From positions 128,273-192,272 of the forward strand of contig JBBRRA010000007.1 of assembly GCA_038225475.1 (NCBI GenBank): 64,000 bases of DNA, given 5' to 3'. Positions 8,062 to 15,890 of the stretch are shown here, in pieces. Positions within the stretch are counted from its first letter, which is position 1; every line of letters begins with the position of its first letter. The notes under the pieces are model-generated. The model was not told the DNA's origin. It searched no databases and worked only from the letters and a program-made list of their open reading frames with translations. The DNA is from Polymorphobacter_B sp038225475 (lineage in GTDB: Bacteria; Pseudomonadota; Alphaproteobacteria; Sphingomonadales; Sphingomonadaceae). A program made the position numbers and the translations under genes.

Positions 8062-10484
8062 TGCAGCGCCGCCGTCGCGATATAATCCTTCAGGCATTTC
8101 AGCGGTCCGATCGACGGGATGCCGTCATTCTTCTTAATGTAGGTGAAGTTCGCGTAGCAAACCCCTGAATTATTATATACTGTCAGGCTATTCTGTGCCG
8201 CGACATTGCCAAGATAGACCACGCCGTCGAAGCCGACCAGCGTCGGTTCGCCACCCTTACCATTGAGCCGCACCCGGCTTCCGACCGGCAGCGGCGCACC
8301 GGTCGCATCGACCAAGGTGACCAAAACCGCGCGGATCTTGGTAATGCCGAAACGGGTGATCGTGCCGGTGCGGTCGGCCGGTGTTGCAACCGCCTCCACA
8401 GCATCGATCTGCAGGTCCGCCGCAAGCCGCAACGGGTCGATGCTCAGCTTGTTGCGCTGATAAGCGTTGAGGTTGGTCACGAGCAGCTTGCCGCTGCGCC
8501 CGGTCACGCCGACGAGACTGTTCTGGAGCATGACCGGCACCCCTGCAACGCCGTCGGTGGAAACCACGGCAAAGCCGTTGGTGATCTGTCGCGCCGCGAA
8601 CATCGAGCCGTTCATCAGCACGACCGATCCCGTTGCCCCCGCATAGGCCGAATAGTTCGACCCGAGCACGCTTGCACCCGCGAGTAACTGGCCGCTTTTG
8701 CCGAGATAGTCGATTTCTCCACGGCCCGATGCGCGGTTGCCCGCCGCCTGGACCTGTGCGCGCCAGCCGAAGCCGCCCTCGGTCGGCAGCGACTGCGTCG
8801 CCTCGACCACATAGGCGCGCCGGTCTGCGGTGTTCTGAACGCTGGCGGTGGCCGTAATACCGTGCCGGAACAATATGTTGAGCGTCGCAAAGATGCTGCG
8901 TGTATGCGCGCGGCCGATGTCCTGATTGGCGCTGACATTGAGCGACATGTTCCGCCCAAGCGAGGCGAACCAGAACGCGCTGACATAGCGCGAGGCGGGC
9001 TGCCCGGGATAGCGCAGGTCGACATAGCTCGCGCCAAAATTGCCGAGATGCTTGAGGCTGTAGCCGACTTGGGCGCTGGCGGTCAGGCTGGGTACCGGAG
9101 CGCCGTAGAGCGCTGCCACATCGCTGTAGCCCGACGTTGCGCGGGTTGCATTGGCAGCGATGCTGAATCGGCTGTTGACCCAGGTGTAGCCGAAGCTGAA
9201 CTGCGAGCCGCTGCGGCCTCGCGACGTGCTGTGCGCCGCCGACCCCGAAACCACGCCAAGGTTGCCGACCAACCAAGTCGCGCCGACGCCTGCGGCAACA
9301 AGGCTGCGGCTGGTTTCGCCGTGCGTCTCGATGGTCACGTTGTTCGTTAAACCATACCGCCAAGTACCGCTTGCAACTGGCTGTTTTTCATAGTCAAATG
9401 AACGGAACCCATAATTTTTCCGAACGGTGCCGACTTCGGCCGACCAGTCGACGAGCCCGCGGCGCAGCAGTTGCGGCGTATTATAGAGCGAGTAGTTGAG
9501 CGTCGTAATGCGCCCGAGGACATCGGTGAGCACCAGATGCGCCTGGCCCGATCCGCTGCTGGTATTGGGCACGGTATTCAATTGGAACTGTCCGGCCGGG
9601 ACGCCACCCGAATACAGCTTCATGCCGTTCACATATAATTCGACCTGCGACGGCAAGGTTGCCGAGCCGAAGAACTGCGGCAGCGGCGTTGTCACCCGAT
9701 ACGGCTGCAGCGCGAAATTGGTGCCGATCTGCACGCCGGCGATCCGGTCAGGGCGCGACCAGCTCGACGCCGCGGTCAGCGTATCGCCGACGGTGACGGT
9801 GATCAGCGATGCCGGGAAAGAGCTGGTCCAACTGGTGTCGAGCCGCGCCGAGCGGTCGTGCAGCGCGCCGCCTTCGCCCGCTGCCTGCGCCAGCGCGGTC
9901 GAGCTCAGGACACCGAAATGGCTGAACGCGCGCACTTCGGTAAACGCGCTCAATTGGCGGAAATTGCCCGTCGCCTGGCTGGCATAGACGCTGTAATTGA
10001 GCAGCACGCCGTTGGCGGTCGCCGCTTTGGGTTCGGTTTCCTCGGCCATCGACACCACCGTGCGGGGCAGGGTCAGCATCTCGAGCGGTGCGACGATGCT
10101 GACGCTTTGATGCGCCTTGTCATAGACCGCCTGCACACCCGGAATGCCGCCGACGCGCACCAGATCGGGCGTCGTCGCCGGGACGATCAGGTTGAGCCGC
10201 CGCAACGTCGATGCCGACGTCCACAGCTCGCCGCCATGCTCGCTGAAATGCGCAAAGCGCGTGCTGCCGCCGTTGACGGTCACATCGAGGTAAAGATCGA
10301 CCCCGCTGGGAATTTGGAAATCGTCGCCTGCCCCGACGATCGCTGCAGCATCGTCGGGCGCGCCGACCGCTGCAGGCGTCGCGCGGGCGACCGACGCGGC
10401 AAATGTTGCCGCGAGCAGCGCGATCAGGAATGAGCTAGTGCGCGCGGTCGGTGAGCGACAGCTCTTGCGAGACCTCGTCTCCAT
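8058..10484 (-). CDS. Outer membrane fimbrial usher protein (FimD/PapC type)
   Basis: 808 residues with a long signal peptide (n-region METRSRKSCRSPTARTSS, h-region FLIALLAATFAASVARA). Beta-rich usher sequence follows: an N-terminal DVTVNG segment, a barrel part with LPQFFGSATLPSQVELYVNG, PAGQFQLNTVPNTSSGSGQAHLVLTDVLGR, and C-terminal plug/carboxy domains (SIDPLRLAADL, TLVGFDGVVYLGN). The usher threads chaperone-bound subunits through the outer membrane. The ATG at 10484 is the best start giving a signal peptide, which places it about 50 bases inside the 3' end of the chaperone gene. The 3' end overlaps the tip-subunit start by four bases. Confidence 0.9.
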   Translation of the reverse strand: METRSRKSCRSPTARTSSFLIALLAATFAASVARATPAAVGAPDDAAAIVGAGDDFQIPSGVDLYLDVTVNGGSTRFAHFSEHGGELWTSASTLRRLNLIVPATTPDLVRVGGIPGVQAVYDKAHQSVSIVAPLEMLTLPRTVVSMAEETEPKAATANGVLLNYSVYASQATGNFRQLSAFTEVRAFSHFGVLSSTALAQAAGEGGALHDRSARLDTSWTSSFPASLITVTVGDTLTAASSWSRPDRIAGVQIGTNFALQPYRVTTPLPQFFGSATLPSQVELYVNGMKLYSGGVPAGQFQLNTVPNTSSGSGQAHLVLTDVLGRITTLNYSLYNTPQLLRRGLVDWSAEVGTVRKNYGFRSFDYEKQPVASGTWRYGLTNNVTIETHGETSRSLVAAGVGATWLVGNLGVVSGSAAHSTSRGRSGSQFSFGYTWVNSRFSIAANATRATSGYSDVAALYGAPVPSLTASAQVGYSLKHLGNFGASYVDLRYPGQPASRYVSAFWFASLGRNMSLNVSANQDIGRAHTRSIFATLNILFRHGITATASVQNTADRRAYVVEATQSLPTEGGFGWRAQVQAAGNRASGRGEIDYLGKSGQLLAGASVLGSNYSAYAGATGSVVLMNGSMFAARQITNGFAVVSTDGVAGVPVMLQNSLVGVTGRSGKLLVTNLNAYQRNKLSIDPLRLAADLQIDAVEAVATPADRTGTITRFGITKIRAVLVTLVDATGAPLPVGSRVRLNGKGGEPTLVGFDGVVYLGNVAAQNSLTVYNNSGVCYANFTYIKKNDGIPSIGPLKCLKDYIATAALQ

Positions 10485-11172
10485 TGACCATTGCCTGAAC
10501 TGTGCCGCGGCCGGCAAATACCGGGGCCGCAGGTTTAAGCGCCCAATGCATCGTCGCACCGGGAAGCACATAACCGAGCAGCCCTGCCAGCAGCTCGGTG
10601 CGCTGCCCGCTGGCACCGCGATAGGATAGTGACGCCAGCTGCGCGCGTTGGTCGCCGTGATTGCTGACTTCGAGCATGACCTGATCGCCGTTGCGCTGAA
10701 GTGCCCAGTGCAGTTGCGGCCCCGTGGTCACGATGCTTTTCGGTTCGATGAAGATCGGCACCGAATAGTGCAGGACATATTGCAGCCCGCGCCGCCCTTT
10801 GGTGTCGATCGGCAGTTCGTCGATCGCCAGCCGGAACGCGTCTTCGGTCGCACCGGCCCCGCTTGGCGCCGGCCCGACGCGAATGACCCGGATCAACTGG
10901 CGTGCGCCGACCGGCAGCGTGATCATCGGTGGGCTGATGACCAGCCCGCTCGATGCCACAAGGTGGTCGCCGGTCGCGTCCTGCGACCAGTGGTACACGC
11001 GCACCTGCGCGTGCACCACATCGTCCCCGACGTTGCTGAGCCACAAGCCATCGGCGTTTTGCGTGGCCAGCAGGCTCAGCATGACCGGTGCCACCTGAAG
11101 GCCGCCCGCGCTGCAGACACTAGCCGCCGTACCCAGCCCCAGCAGGAGCCAGGCCCGGAAAGCCCGCCGCAT
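10435..11172 (-). CDS. Periplasmic fimbrial chaperone (PapD-like)
   Basis: 245 residues. Signal peptide MRRAFRAWLLLGLGTAASVCSAGG, then two immunoglobulin-like domains of a pilus assembly chaperone. Visible features: GLQVAPVMLSL strand A, the WSQDATGD...LVISPPMITLPVGARQLIRVIR region holding the subunit-binding Arg and the F1-G1 strand, and a C-terminal domain with YSVPIFIEPK. It would complement incomplete Ig folds of the SCPU subunits. ATG 11172 was preferred to ATG 11187 because AAGG lies eight bases upstream (aaggctgacgtg) while the earlier start has no SD. The next gene, encoding the pilin, lies upstream by 22 bases. Confidence 0.88.
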   Translation of the reverse strand: MRRAFRAWLLLGLGTAASVCSAGGLQVAPVMLSLLATQNADGLWLSNVGDDVVHAQVRVYHWSQDATGDHLVASSGLVISPPMITLPVGARQLIRVIRVGPAPSGAGATEDAFRLAIDELPIDTKGRRGLQYVLHYSVPIFIEPKSIVTTGPQLHWALQRNGDQVMLEVSNHGDQRAQLASLSYRGASGQRTELLAGLLGYVLPGATMHWALKPAAPVFAGRGTVQAMVNGDEVSQELSLTDRAH

Positions 11173-11194
11173 CACGTCAGCCTTCATGCAAAGG

Positions 11195-11734
11195 TCAATA
11201 GTTGACGTTGACCGTCACGGTGTCGGCATAGCTGTCCGGCGTGAAGTTCGCGCTGGCAGCATAAGCATAGATAGGGAGCGTCTGCGCAGCGCCGCTGCCG
11301 ATGCCCGATACGCCGTTGCCGACCGTGGTCGACGTCGCCGTGTTGCCCCAAACGGTTCCAGTGGCCCCTGCGGTTGACGTGAGTTGATAGGGCACTTTGT
11401 CCGTATTGCCGGCGAGTGCGGTCGAGGTGCTCATGGCACCGCTACCGGTCGTCGTGCCGCCGTTGGCGACCGACGGCGCGAGACCGATGTAATATGGCGT
11501 CTTCTTCGAGCACGTCACCGCGATCGAGCTGGTGCCGGTCGTGTTGGTCGCGCTGCTGAGGACCGACCCAAGGTCGATCTTCGAAGCAGTACCGGCAGTC
11601 ACGGTGCAGGCGCTCTGGATCGTGATGACGACCTGAAACGATGCCGTTGCCGTTGCGGCGTTGGCCGAAGTGGCAAGGCCGATGGCGCTGGCCATCAGCG
11701 CCGCCTTGGCGATCAGAGTCTTGATATTGGTCAT
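11195..11734 (-). CDS. Spore coat U domain pilin (major fimbrial subunit)
   Basis: 179 residues with a clear signal peptide (MTNIKTLIAKAALMASAIGLATSANA) and one SCPU domain. The mature protein begins ATATASFQVVITIQSACTV, contains a cysteine pair (SACTV and VTCSKK) and ends SANFTPDSYADTVTVNVNY. First gene of the operon and single-domain, hence the probable major shaft subunit of an archaic chaperone-usher pilus. A good SD (GGGGAA, rc of 11741-11746) precedes the ATG. It is strongly similar to the C-terminal domain of the tip protein, pointing to duplication within the operon. Confidence 0.88.
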   Translation of the reverse strand: MTNIKTLIAKAALMASAIGLATSANAATATASFQVVITIQSACTVTAGTASKIDLGSVLSSATNTTGTSSIAVTCSKKTPYYIGLAPSVANGGTTTGSGAMSTSTALAGNTDKVPYQLTSTAGATGTVWGNTATSTTVGNGVSGIGSGAAQTLPIYAYAASANFTPDSYADTVTVNVNY

Positions 11735-12522
11735 TAAAATTCCCCGCTCGTTGTTAAGTCTGGTTTGAACGGTGCAGCCGATGCCGCACCGCGACGCTTT
11801 GGGAACGCAACCGGCGAAACCTTGCCGGCAGACGCCAACCCCCCTCGGAGTTTTCGCCTAACCACCGATCCGGTCCGACGACCGGTCGGCGGGCATGCCC
11901 GAATTTATCGATGCAAATAACCGGCGCGTTGCCGGGGTCCGCAATCGTTAAGTTCTGAGCCAATTCGTATATAATCCCTGCCTTCGCATTACTTTGTTCC
12001 AGCTAGGAACATCCAAAGCGATGCAAATGCCGAGCCATTTTGGTTATGGCAACGATTGCAGCACGTTACATTTCAGGGTCGTAACGGACGTACATAAAAG
12101 TGTAAGGAATTCCGACACCTAGAGGGATTTTCTATTTAACGGAATGATAACGCGGCATTAACATATTCAAACCTTGCTGCTGGCATGGTCAGTGCCGGAA
12201 TATGGCCAAAATGGCGGTGCGGCGTCGCAGTTGCCGCACCAGCGTCGATGGTTGCAGCGGCCGCGTTGGAACACGGCAGCTGATCTGTTCCGCCGCCCCT
12301 CGGTGTGATGACCGCGGCATGGCGGCACCGCCGCGCTATTGTGACAGCGGTTCCGCGCTATTCCGGCCCGGCAGGATCGTTCGGCGCTGCATTGCACCAG
12401 CATAAATGTCCGGATCGGCTCAAACGTCGCGCTTTGTTTGGCGGCCAGCGTTGCGTTGGCGACGGTGGCTTTCGTCGGCAAGGGCTTTGCAAGTTGGTTG
12501 CAGCGCACTATCGGATGAAGTC
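11735..12522. other. Gene-free regulatory stretch upstream of the fimbrial operon
   Basis: About 790 bases without a convincing gene; the short frames here have no SD and no recognisable product. The middle part (about 11945-12180) is distinctly AT-richer than its surroundings and holds TATAAT at 11970-11975 (plus strand) and a perfect TGTTCC-N5-GGAACA inverted repeat at 11995-12011. It should contain the promoter of the fimbrial operon (minus strand) and that of the thioesterase-zapE pair (plus strand), but no clean -35/-10 pair could be fixed for either. Confidence 0.6.
11995..12011. promoter_or_regulatory. Perfect inverted repeat, candidate operator
   Basis: TGTTCC AGCTA GGAACA: 6-bp arms around a 5-base centre, in the AT-rich middle of the long region between the divergent fimbrial pilin and thioesterase genes. 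It fits a dimeric regulator site by geometry and place only; the regulator is unknown. It is not the direct-repeat GTTC-N7-GTTC LexA site of alphaproteobacteria. Confidence 0.35.
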
Positions 12523-12969
12523 ATGCCACCAATCCTCATGTCTGACGGCGATTTTGCGGGCTGGTACCGCTGGGAGCGCGTGCCGCAGGGCCGCTTTCAT
12601 GACCTGCTCGGCGAATTCTATTTCCGACGGCAGGGCGACGGCACCGTCGAATGCCGGATGGCGACCGACCGCCGCCACTCGAATGGGCTCGGCTTTCTGC
12701 ATGGCGGCTTTCTGATGTCGTTCATCGACATGGCGATGTTCGCGTTTATCGCACCTCAGCTCGAAAAGAGCGCCGCGGTCACGCTCAGCTGCGCGACCGA
12801 TTTCCTGAGTGCGGGTCAGGTCGGCACGCCGATCGACGCGACCGGCGAAATCCTCAAGGAAACCGGCAAGATGATTTTCGTCCGCGGCCTGCTCAAGCAG
12901 GACGGCGTCAACGTCGCGTCGTTTACCGGCACGATGCGCAAAATACCCCGGCTGCCGCGCCCGGCGTGA
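12523..12969 (+). CDS. PaaI/YbgC-like hotdog-fold thioesterase
   Basis: 148 residues. The segment RHSNGLGFLHGGFLMSFIDMAMF is the hotdog thioesterase signature (N..G..HGG), with the central helix after it; TLSCATDFLSAGQVG and the C-terminal GKMIFVRGLLKQDGVNVASFTGTMRKI strands follow the PaaI family. Predicted to hydrolyse an acyl- or aryl-CoA thioester; the substrate cannot be read from sequence. ATG 12523 has GGATGAAG just upstream; a second in-frame ATG at 12538 lacks an SD. Its stop overlaps the zapE GTG start (GTGA), so the two are co-transcribed. Confidence 0.85.
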   Translation: MPPILMSDGDFAGWYRWERVPQGRFHDLLGEFYFRRQGDGTVECRMATDRRHSNGLGFLHGGFLMSFIDMAMFAFIAPQLEKSAAVTLSCATDFLSAGQVGTPIDATGEILKETGKMIFVRGLLKQDGVNVASFTGTMRKIPRLPRPA

Positions 12970-14081
12970 GCGATACCGCCTATGCCGCCCTCGTCGCGCG
13001 CGGCGAGTTGCGTCCCGATCCCGAACAGGCGGCGGCTGCCGAACGGCTGTACACGCTGCGGCGCGAACTTGCGGCGACTGCGGCGCGGCCCGGACTGGTG
13101 GCGCGTATCTTCGGCGGCAAGCCAGCGCGTCCGCCGCGCGGCATCTATCTGTGGGGTGGGGTCGGGCGCGGCAAATCGATGCTGATGGACCTGTTCTTCG
13201 CGAATGCCACCACCGAACCGCGCCGCCGCGTGCATTTTCACGAATTCATGCTCGAGGTGCACGCCGACATCCACCGCGTGCGCCAGGCATCGGGCGACGA
13301 CCCGATCCCCACTGTAGCGGCGCAGATTGCGGCGTCGGCCAAGCTGCTGTGCTTCGACGAGATGCAGGTGCGCGACGTTGCCGATGCTGCGATCCTGTCG
13401 CGGCTGTTCACGGCACTGCTCGATGCCGGGACGGTGATCGTCGCGACGTCGAACCGGCCGCCGCGCGACCTGTATAAGGACGGGCTCAACCGGCAGCTGT
13501 TCGTCCCGTTCATCGAGTTGCTTGAAGCGCGGCTCGATGTGCTCGGGCTGAACGGCCCGACCGACTATCGGCTGCACCGGCTTGGCGGCATGCCGACCTT
13601 TTACACGCCCAACGGGCCGGCGGCGACCGCTGCATTGGCCGAGGCGTTTTTCCGCCTGACCGACTATCCGGTCGAGGACCGCGCGCATGTGCCAAGCGAA
13701 ACGATCGCGGTGGCCGGCGGGCGCAGCCTGTTCGTGCCCAAAAGCCTGAAGGGTGTCGCGGTGTTCTCGTTCGCCCGGCTGTGCCGAAAGCCGCTTGGCG
13801 CCGCCGATTATCTCGCGATCGCAAGGCGGTATCATACCGTGATCGTGGTCGGCGTACCGCGGCTGACGCCCGAACTGCGGAACGAGGCGGCGCGCTTCGT
13901 GACGTTGATCGACACGCTGTACGAATATAGCGTCAAGCTGCTGATCGCTGCCGATGCGCCGCCCGCCGATCTGTATCCGGCGGGTGACGGCGCGTTCGAG
14001 TTCGAGCGGACGGTGTCGCGCCTGATGGAAATGCAGTCGGTGGACTATCTCGCACGCGGGCATGGCGCAGCGCAGCAATAG
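12966..14081 (+). CDS. zapE: Cell division protein ZapE (AFG1-like AAA ATPase)
   Basis: 371 residues of the AFG1/ZapE ATPase family. Walker A is GGVGRGKSMLMD (about residues 62-73), Walker B is LLCFDEMQV near residue 127, followed by the family signature DVADAAILSRLF and TSNRPPRDLYKDGLNR. The HFHEFMLEVH motif and the C-terminal FxRTxSRLxEMQS stretch (FERTVSRLMEMQSVDYL) are also typical. In E. coli ZapE associates with the Z ring; the mitochondrial relative AFG1 acts in respiratory complex turnover. GTG start chosen from the 4-bp overlap with the thioesterase stop. mdh follows after 61 bases. Confidence 0.93.
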   Translation: MSDTAYAALVARGELRPDPEQAAAAERLYTLRRELAATAARPGLVARIFGGKPARPPRGIYLWGGVGRGKSMLMDLFFANATTEPRRRVHFHEFMLEVHADIHRVRQASGDDPIPTVAAQIAASAKLLCFDEMQVRDVADAAILSRLFTALLDAGTVIVATSNRPPRDLYKDGLNRQLFVPFIELLEARLDVLGLNGPTDYRLHRLGGMPTFYTPNGPAATAALAEAFFRLTDYPVEDRAHVPSETIAVAGGRSLFVPKSLKGVAVFSFARLCRKPLGAADYLAIARRYHTVIVVGVPRLTPELRNEAARFVTLIDTLYEYSVKLLIAADAPPADLYPAGDGAFEFERTVSRLMEMQSVDYLARGHGAAQQ

Positions 14082-14142
14082 CGTTGCGAGCGCGGCGCGG
14101 TGGGTCTAAGCCTCGGCGCGACAAAGACTCGAAAGGTACCCC

Positions 14143-15105
14143 GTGGCACGCAAGAAAATTGCTTTGATCGGCGCTGGCATGATCGGCGGCACGCTCGCCC
14201 ATCTCGCGGCGGCGAAGGAACTCGGCGACATCGTCCTGTTCGATATTTCGGAGGGCACGCCGCAGGGCAAGGCGCTCGACCTTGCGCAGTCGGGCCCGGT
14301 CGAAGGCTTCGACGTGTCGCTCAAGGGCACCAATGATTACGCCGACATCGCCGGGGCGGACGTGTGCATCGTCACCGCCGGGGTGCCGCGGCGGCCCGGC
14401 ATGAGCCGCGACGATCTGCTCGGCATCAATCTCAAGGTGATGAAAGCGGTCGGCGAGGGCATCAAGGCGCATGCGCCGGGCGCGTTCGTGATCTGCATCA
14501 CCAACCCGCTCGACGCGATGGTCTGGGCGCTGGCCGAATTCGCGAGCCATCCCAAGCACATGATCGTCGGCATGGCGGGCGTGCTGGACTCGGCACGGTT
14601 CCGCCATTTCCTTGCCGAGGAGTTCAACGTCTCGGTCGAGGACGTCACCGCGTTCGTGCTCGGCGGCCACGGCGACACGATGGTTCCGGTGGTCGAATAT
14701 TCGACTGTGGCTGGCATTCCGGTCCCCGACCTGATCGCGATGGGCTGGAGCACGCAGCCCAAGATCGACGCGATCGTCGAGCGCACGCGCAGCGGCGGCG
14801 GCGAGATCGTCGGCCTGCTCAAGACCGGCAGCGCCTTTTACGCGCCCGCCACCGCCGGCATCGCGATGGCCGAGAGCTTCCTCAAGGATAAAAAGCGCCT
14901 GTTGCCGTGCGCCGCGCATCTGACCGGGCAGTACGGCGTCGATGAACTGTACGTCGGCGTGCCGATCGTGATCGGTGCAGGCGGCGTAGAGCGCGTCGTC
15001 GAAATCGCGCTCAAGCCCGAAGCCAAGGCCGGGTTCGACAAGTCGGTCGCGGCGGTCAAGGAACTGCTGGTGGCGTGCAAGGCGATTGATGGATCGCTGG
15101 CATAG
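14143..15105 (+). CDS. mdh: Malate dehydrogenase (LDH-like type)
   Basis: 320 residues. Oxidises malate to oxaloacetate with NAD. N-terminal dinucleotide loop IALIGAGMIGGTLAHL, ITNPLDAMVW, LDSARFRHFLAEEF and the catalytic loop GGHGDTMVP with H176 identify the LDH-like MDH family normal in alphaproteobacteria; substrate Arg pair is in VPRRPGMSRDDLL. GTG start with GAAAGG upstream (14131-14136). In related genomes mdh is followed directly by sucCD; here an AT-rich unrelated gene sits between. Confidence 0.96.
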   Translation: MARKKIALIGAGMIGGTLAHLAAAKELGDIVLFDISEGTPQGKALDLAQSGPVEGFDVSLKGTNDYADIAGADVCIVTAGVPRRPGMSRDDLLGINLKVMKAVGEGIKAHAPGAFVICITNPLDAMVWALAEFASHPKHMIVGMAGVLDSARFRHFLAEEFNVSVEDVTAFVLGGHGDTMVPVVEYSTVAGIPVPDLIAMGWSTQPKIDAIVERTRSGGGEIVGLLKTGSAFYAPATAGIAMAESFLKDKKRLLPCAAHLTGQYGVDELYVGVPIVIGAGGVERVVEIALKPEAKAGFDKSVAAVKELLVACKAIDGSLA

Positions 15106-15119
15106 GGCCCGAGTAGCAT

Positions 15120-15890
15120 ATGCGTGATGTATGCATTGCTGAACTGGTCTTCCTCGAGGGCGTTTTTCGTGAGCTTGAGAGGCGCGTGCCACCACCAATT
15201 TTTAAAAGCATAAATGGCAACCTCTTTCCTCGCTATGAACAACAGTCTCCACATCAAGCGATCATATTGAAGTTTGCTCGGCAGATAAGTGGCCTACATG
15301 CAATCGATATTCTTCTTCAGCATGGGTTTTTACAAGAGCAGGCTGTTGTTCAACGAACGTTGGATGAATTTGCAGAAGACATTATGTTTCTGGCTTGCGG
15401 AATATTAGAAAATAATTGGTCTGAATTGCATCAAAAATTTTCATCTTATTTTTGGCAAGAAGAGTTTGATCACCCTAAAGCAATGAAATCGACTCAAAAA
15501 CGCGGATCTATTCCCCGAAGCAAAATCCGCGCGTATAATAATCGGGCATTTTCGGCAACTGATCCGTCGACCGCTGATCGTGCTGGAGAGAGTGTTCACA
15601 AGGTATATTCCGGTTATGTGCACGCTGCCGCACCGCAGATCATGGACATGTGGGGCGAAAATCTTCGGAAGTTTTATCTTGCCGGCATGGGAGGAACCCC
15701 TCGGCAAAAAGAACATGCTGACGATGCAATAAATTATTTCTATCGAGGGCTGCTCAGCGCAAATTTTGCTTCCAAAGCTTTTGGTAATGAGTCCCTAGCG
15801 TCTGCTACTTACGCTCGTGTAGTTGCGTTTGAGAACGCCTATGGCGAGCACGTGTTGCCCCACATGGCAGAATCGAAAGGTACGCGATGA
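15120..15890 (+). CDS. Unrecognised AT-rich gene inserted between mdh and sucC
   Basis: 256 residues; function not recognised. It is mostly helical and charged, without signal peptide or membrane segments. A central part (HAIDILLQHGFLQEQAVVQRTLDEF) and a later HAAAPQIMDMWG segment faintly recall DUF5677-like proteins, but this is weak. Base and codon use differ sharply from every neighbour: AAA, AAT, ATA, TTA and AGG codons are frequent and third positions are not GC-biased, a sign of recent acquisition. The first ATG (15120) has only a poor SD; an internal start such as GTG 15168 is possible. Its TGA overlaps the sucC ATG by ATGA, so sucC translation may now depend on it. Confidence 0.7.
   Translation: MRDVCIAELVFLEGVFRELERRVPPPIFKSINGNLFPRYEQQSPHQAIILKFARQISGLHAIDILLQHGFLQEQAVVQRTLDEFAEDIMFLACGILENNWSELHQKFSSYFWQEEFDHPKAMKSTQKRGSIPRSKIRAYNNRAFSATDPSTADRAGESVHKVYSGYVHAAAPQIMDMWGENLRKFYLAGMGGTPRQKEHADDAINYFYRGLLSANFASKAFGNESLASATYARVVAFENAYGEHVLPHMAESKGTR

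Noticed and set aside
11754..11963. 69-codon minus-strand frame upstream of the pilin gene
   Set aside because: No SD, no hydrophobic or conserved segment, and it lies in the presumed leader of the fimbrial operon.
11995..12011. LexA (SOS) box
   Set aside because: The alphaproteobacterial box is a direct repeat GTTC-N7-GTTC; this is an inverted repeat with a five-base centre.
12167..12508. 113-codon minus-strand frame before the thioesterase gene
   Set aside because: Composition is random-like and competing frames are open on the other strand; no product or SD.
7062..12522. Second copy of the tRNA-Lys 3' end flanking the fimbrial operon
   Set aside because: Read through the long intergenic stretch and found no match to GGTTCGAATCCCGCAGGG, so island borders cannot be claimed.
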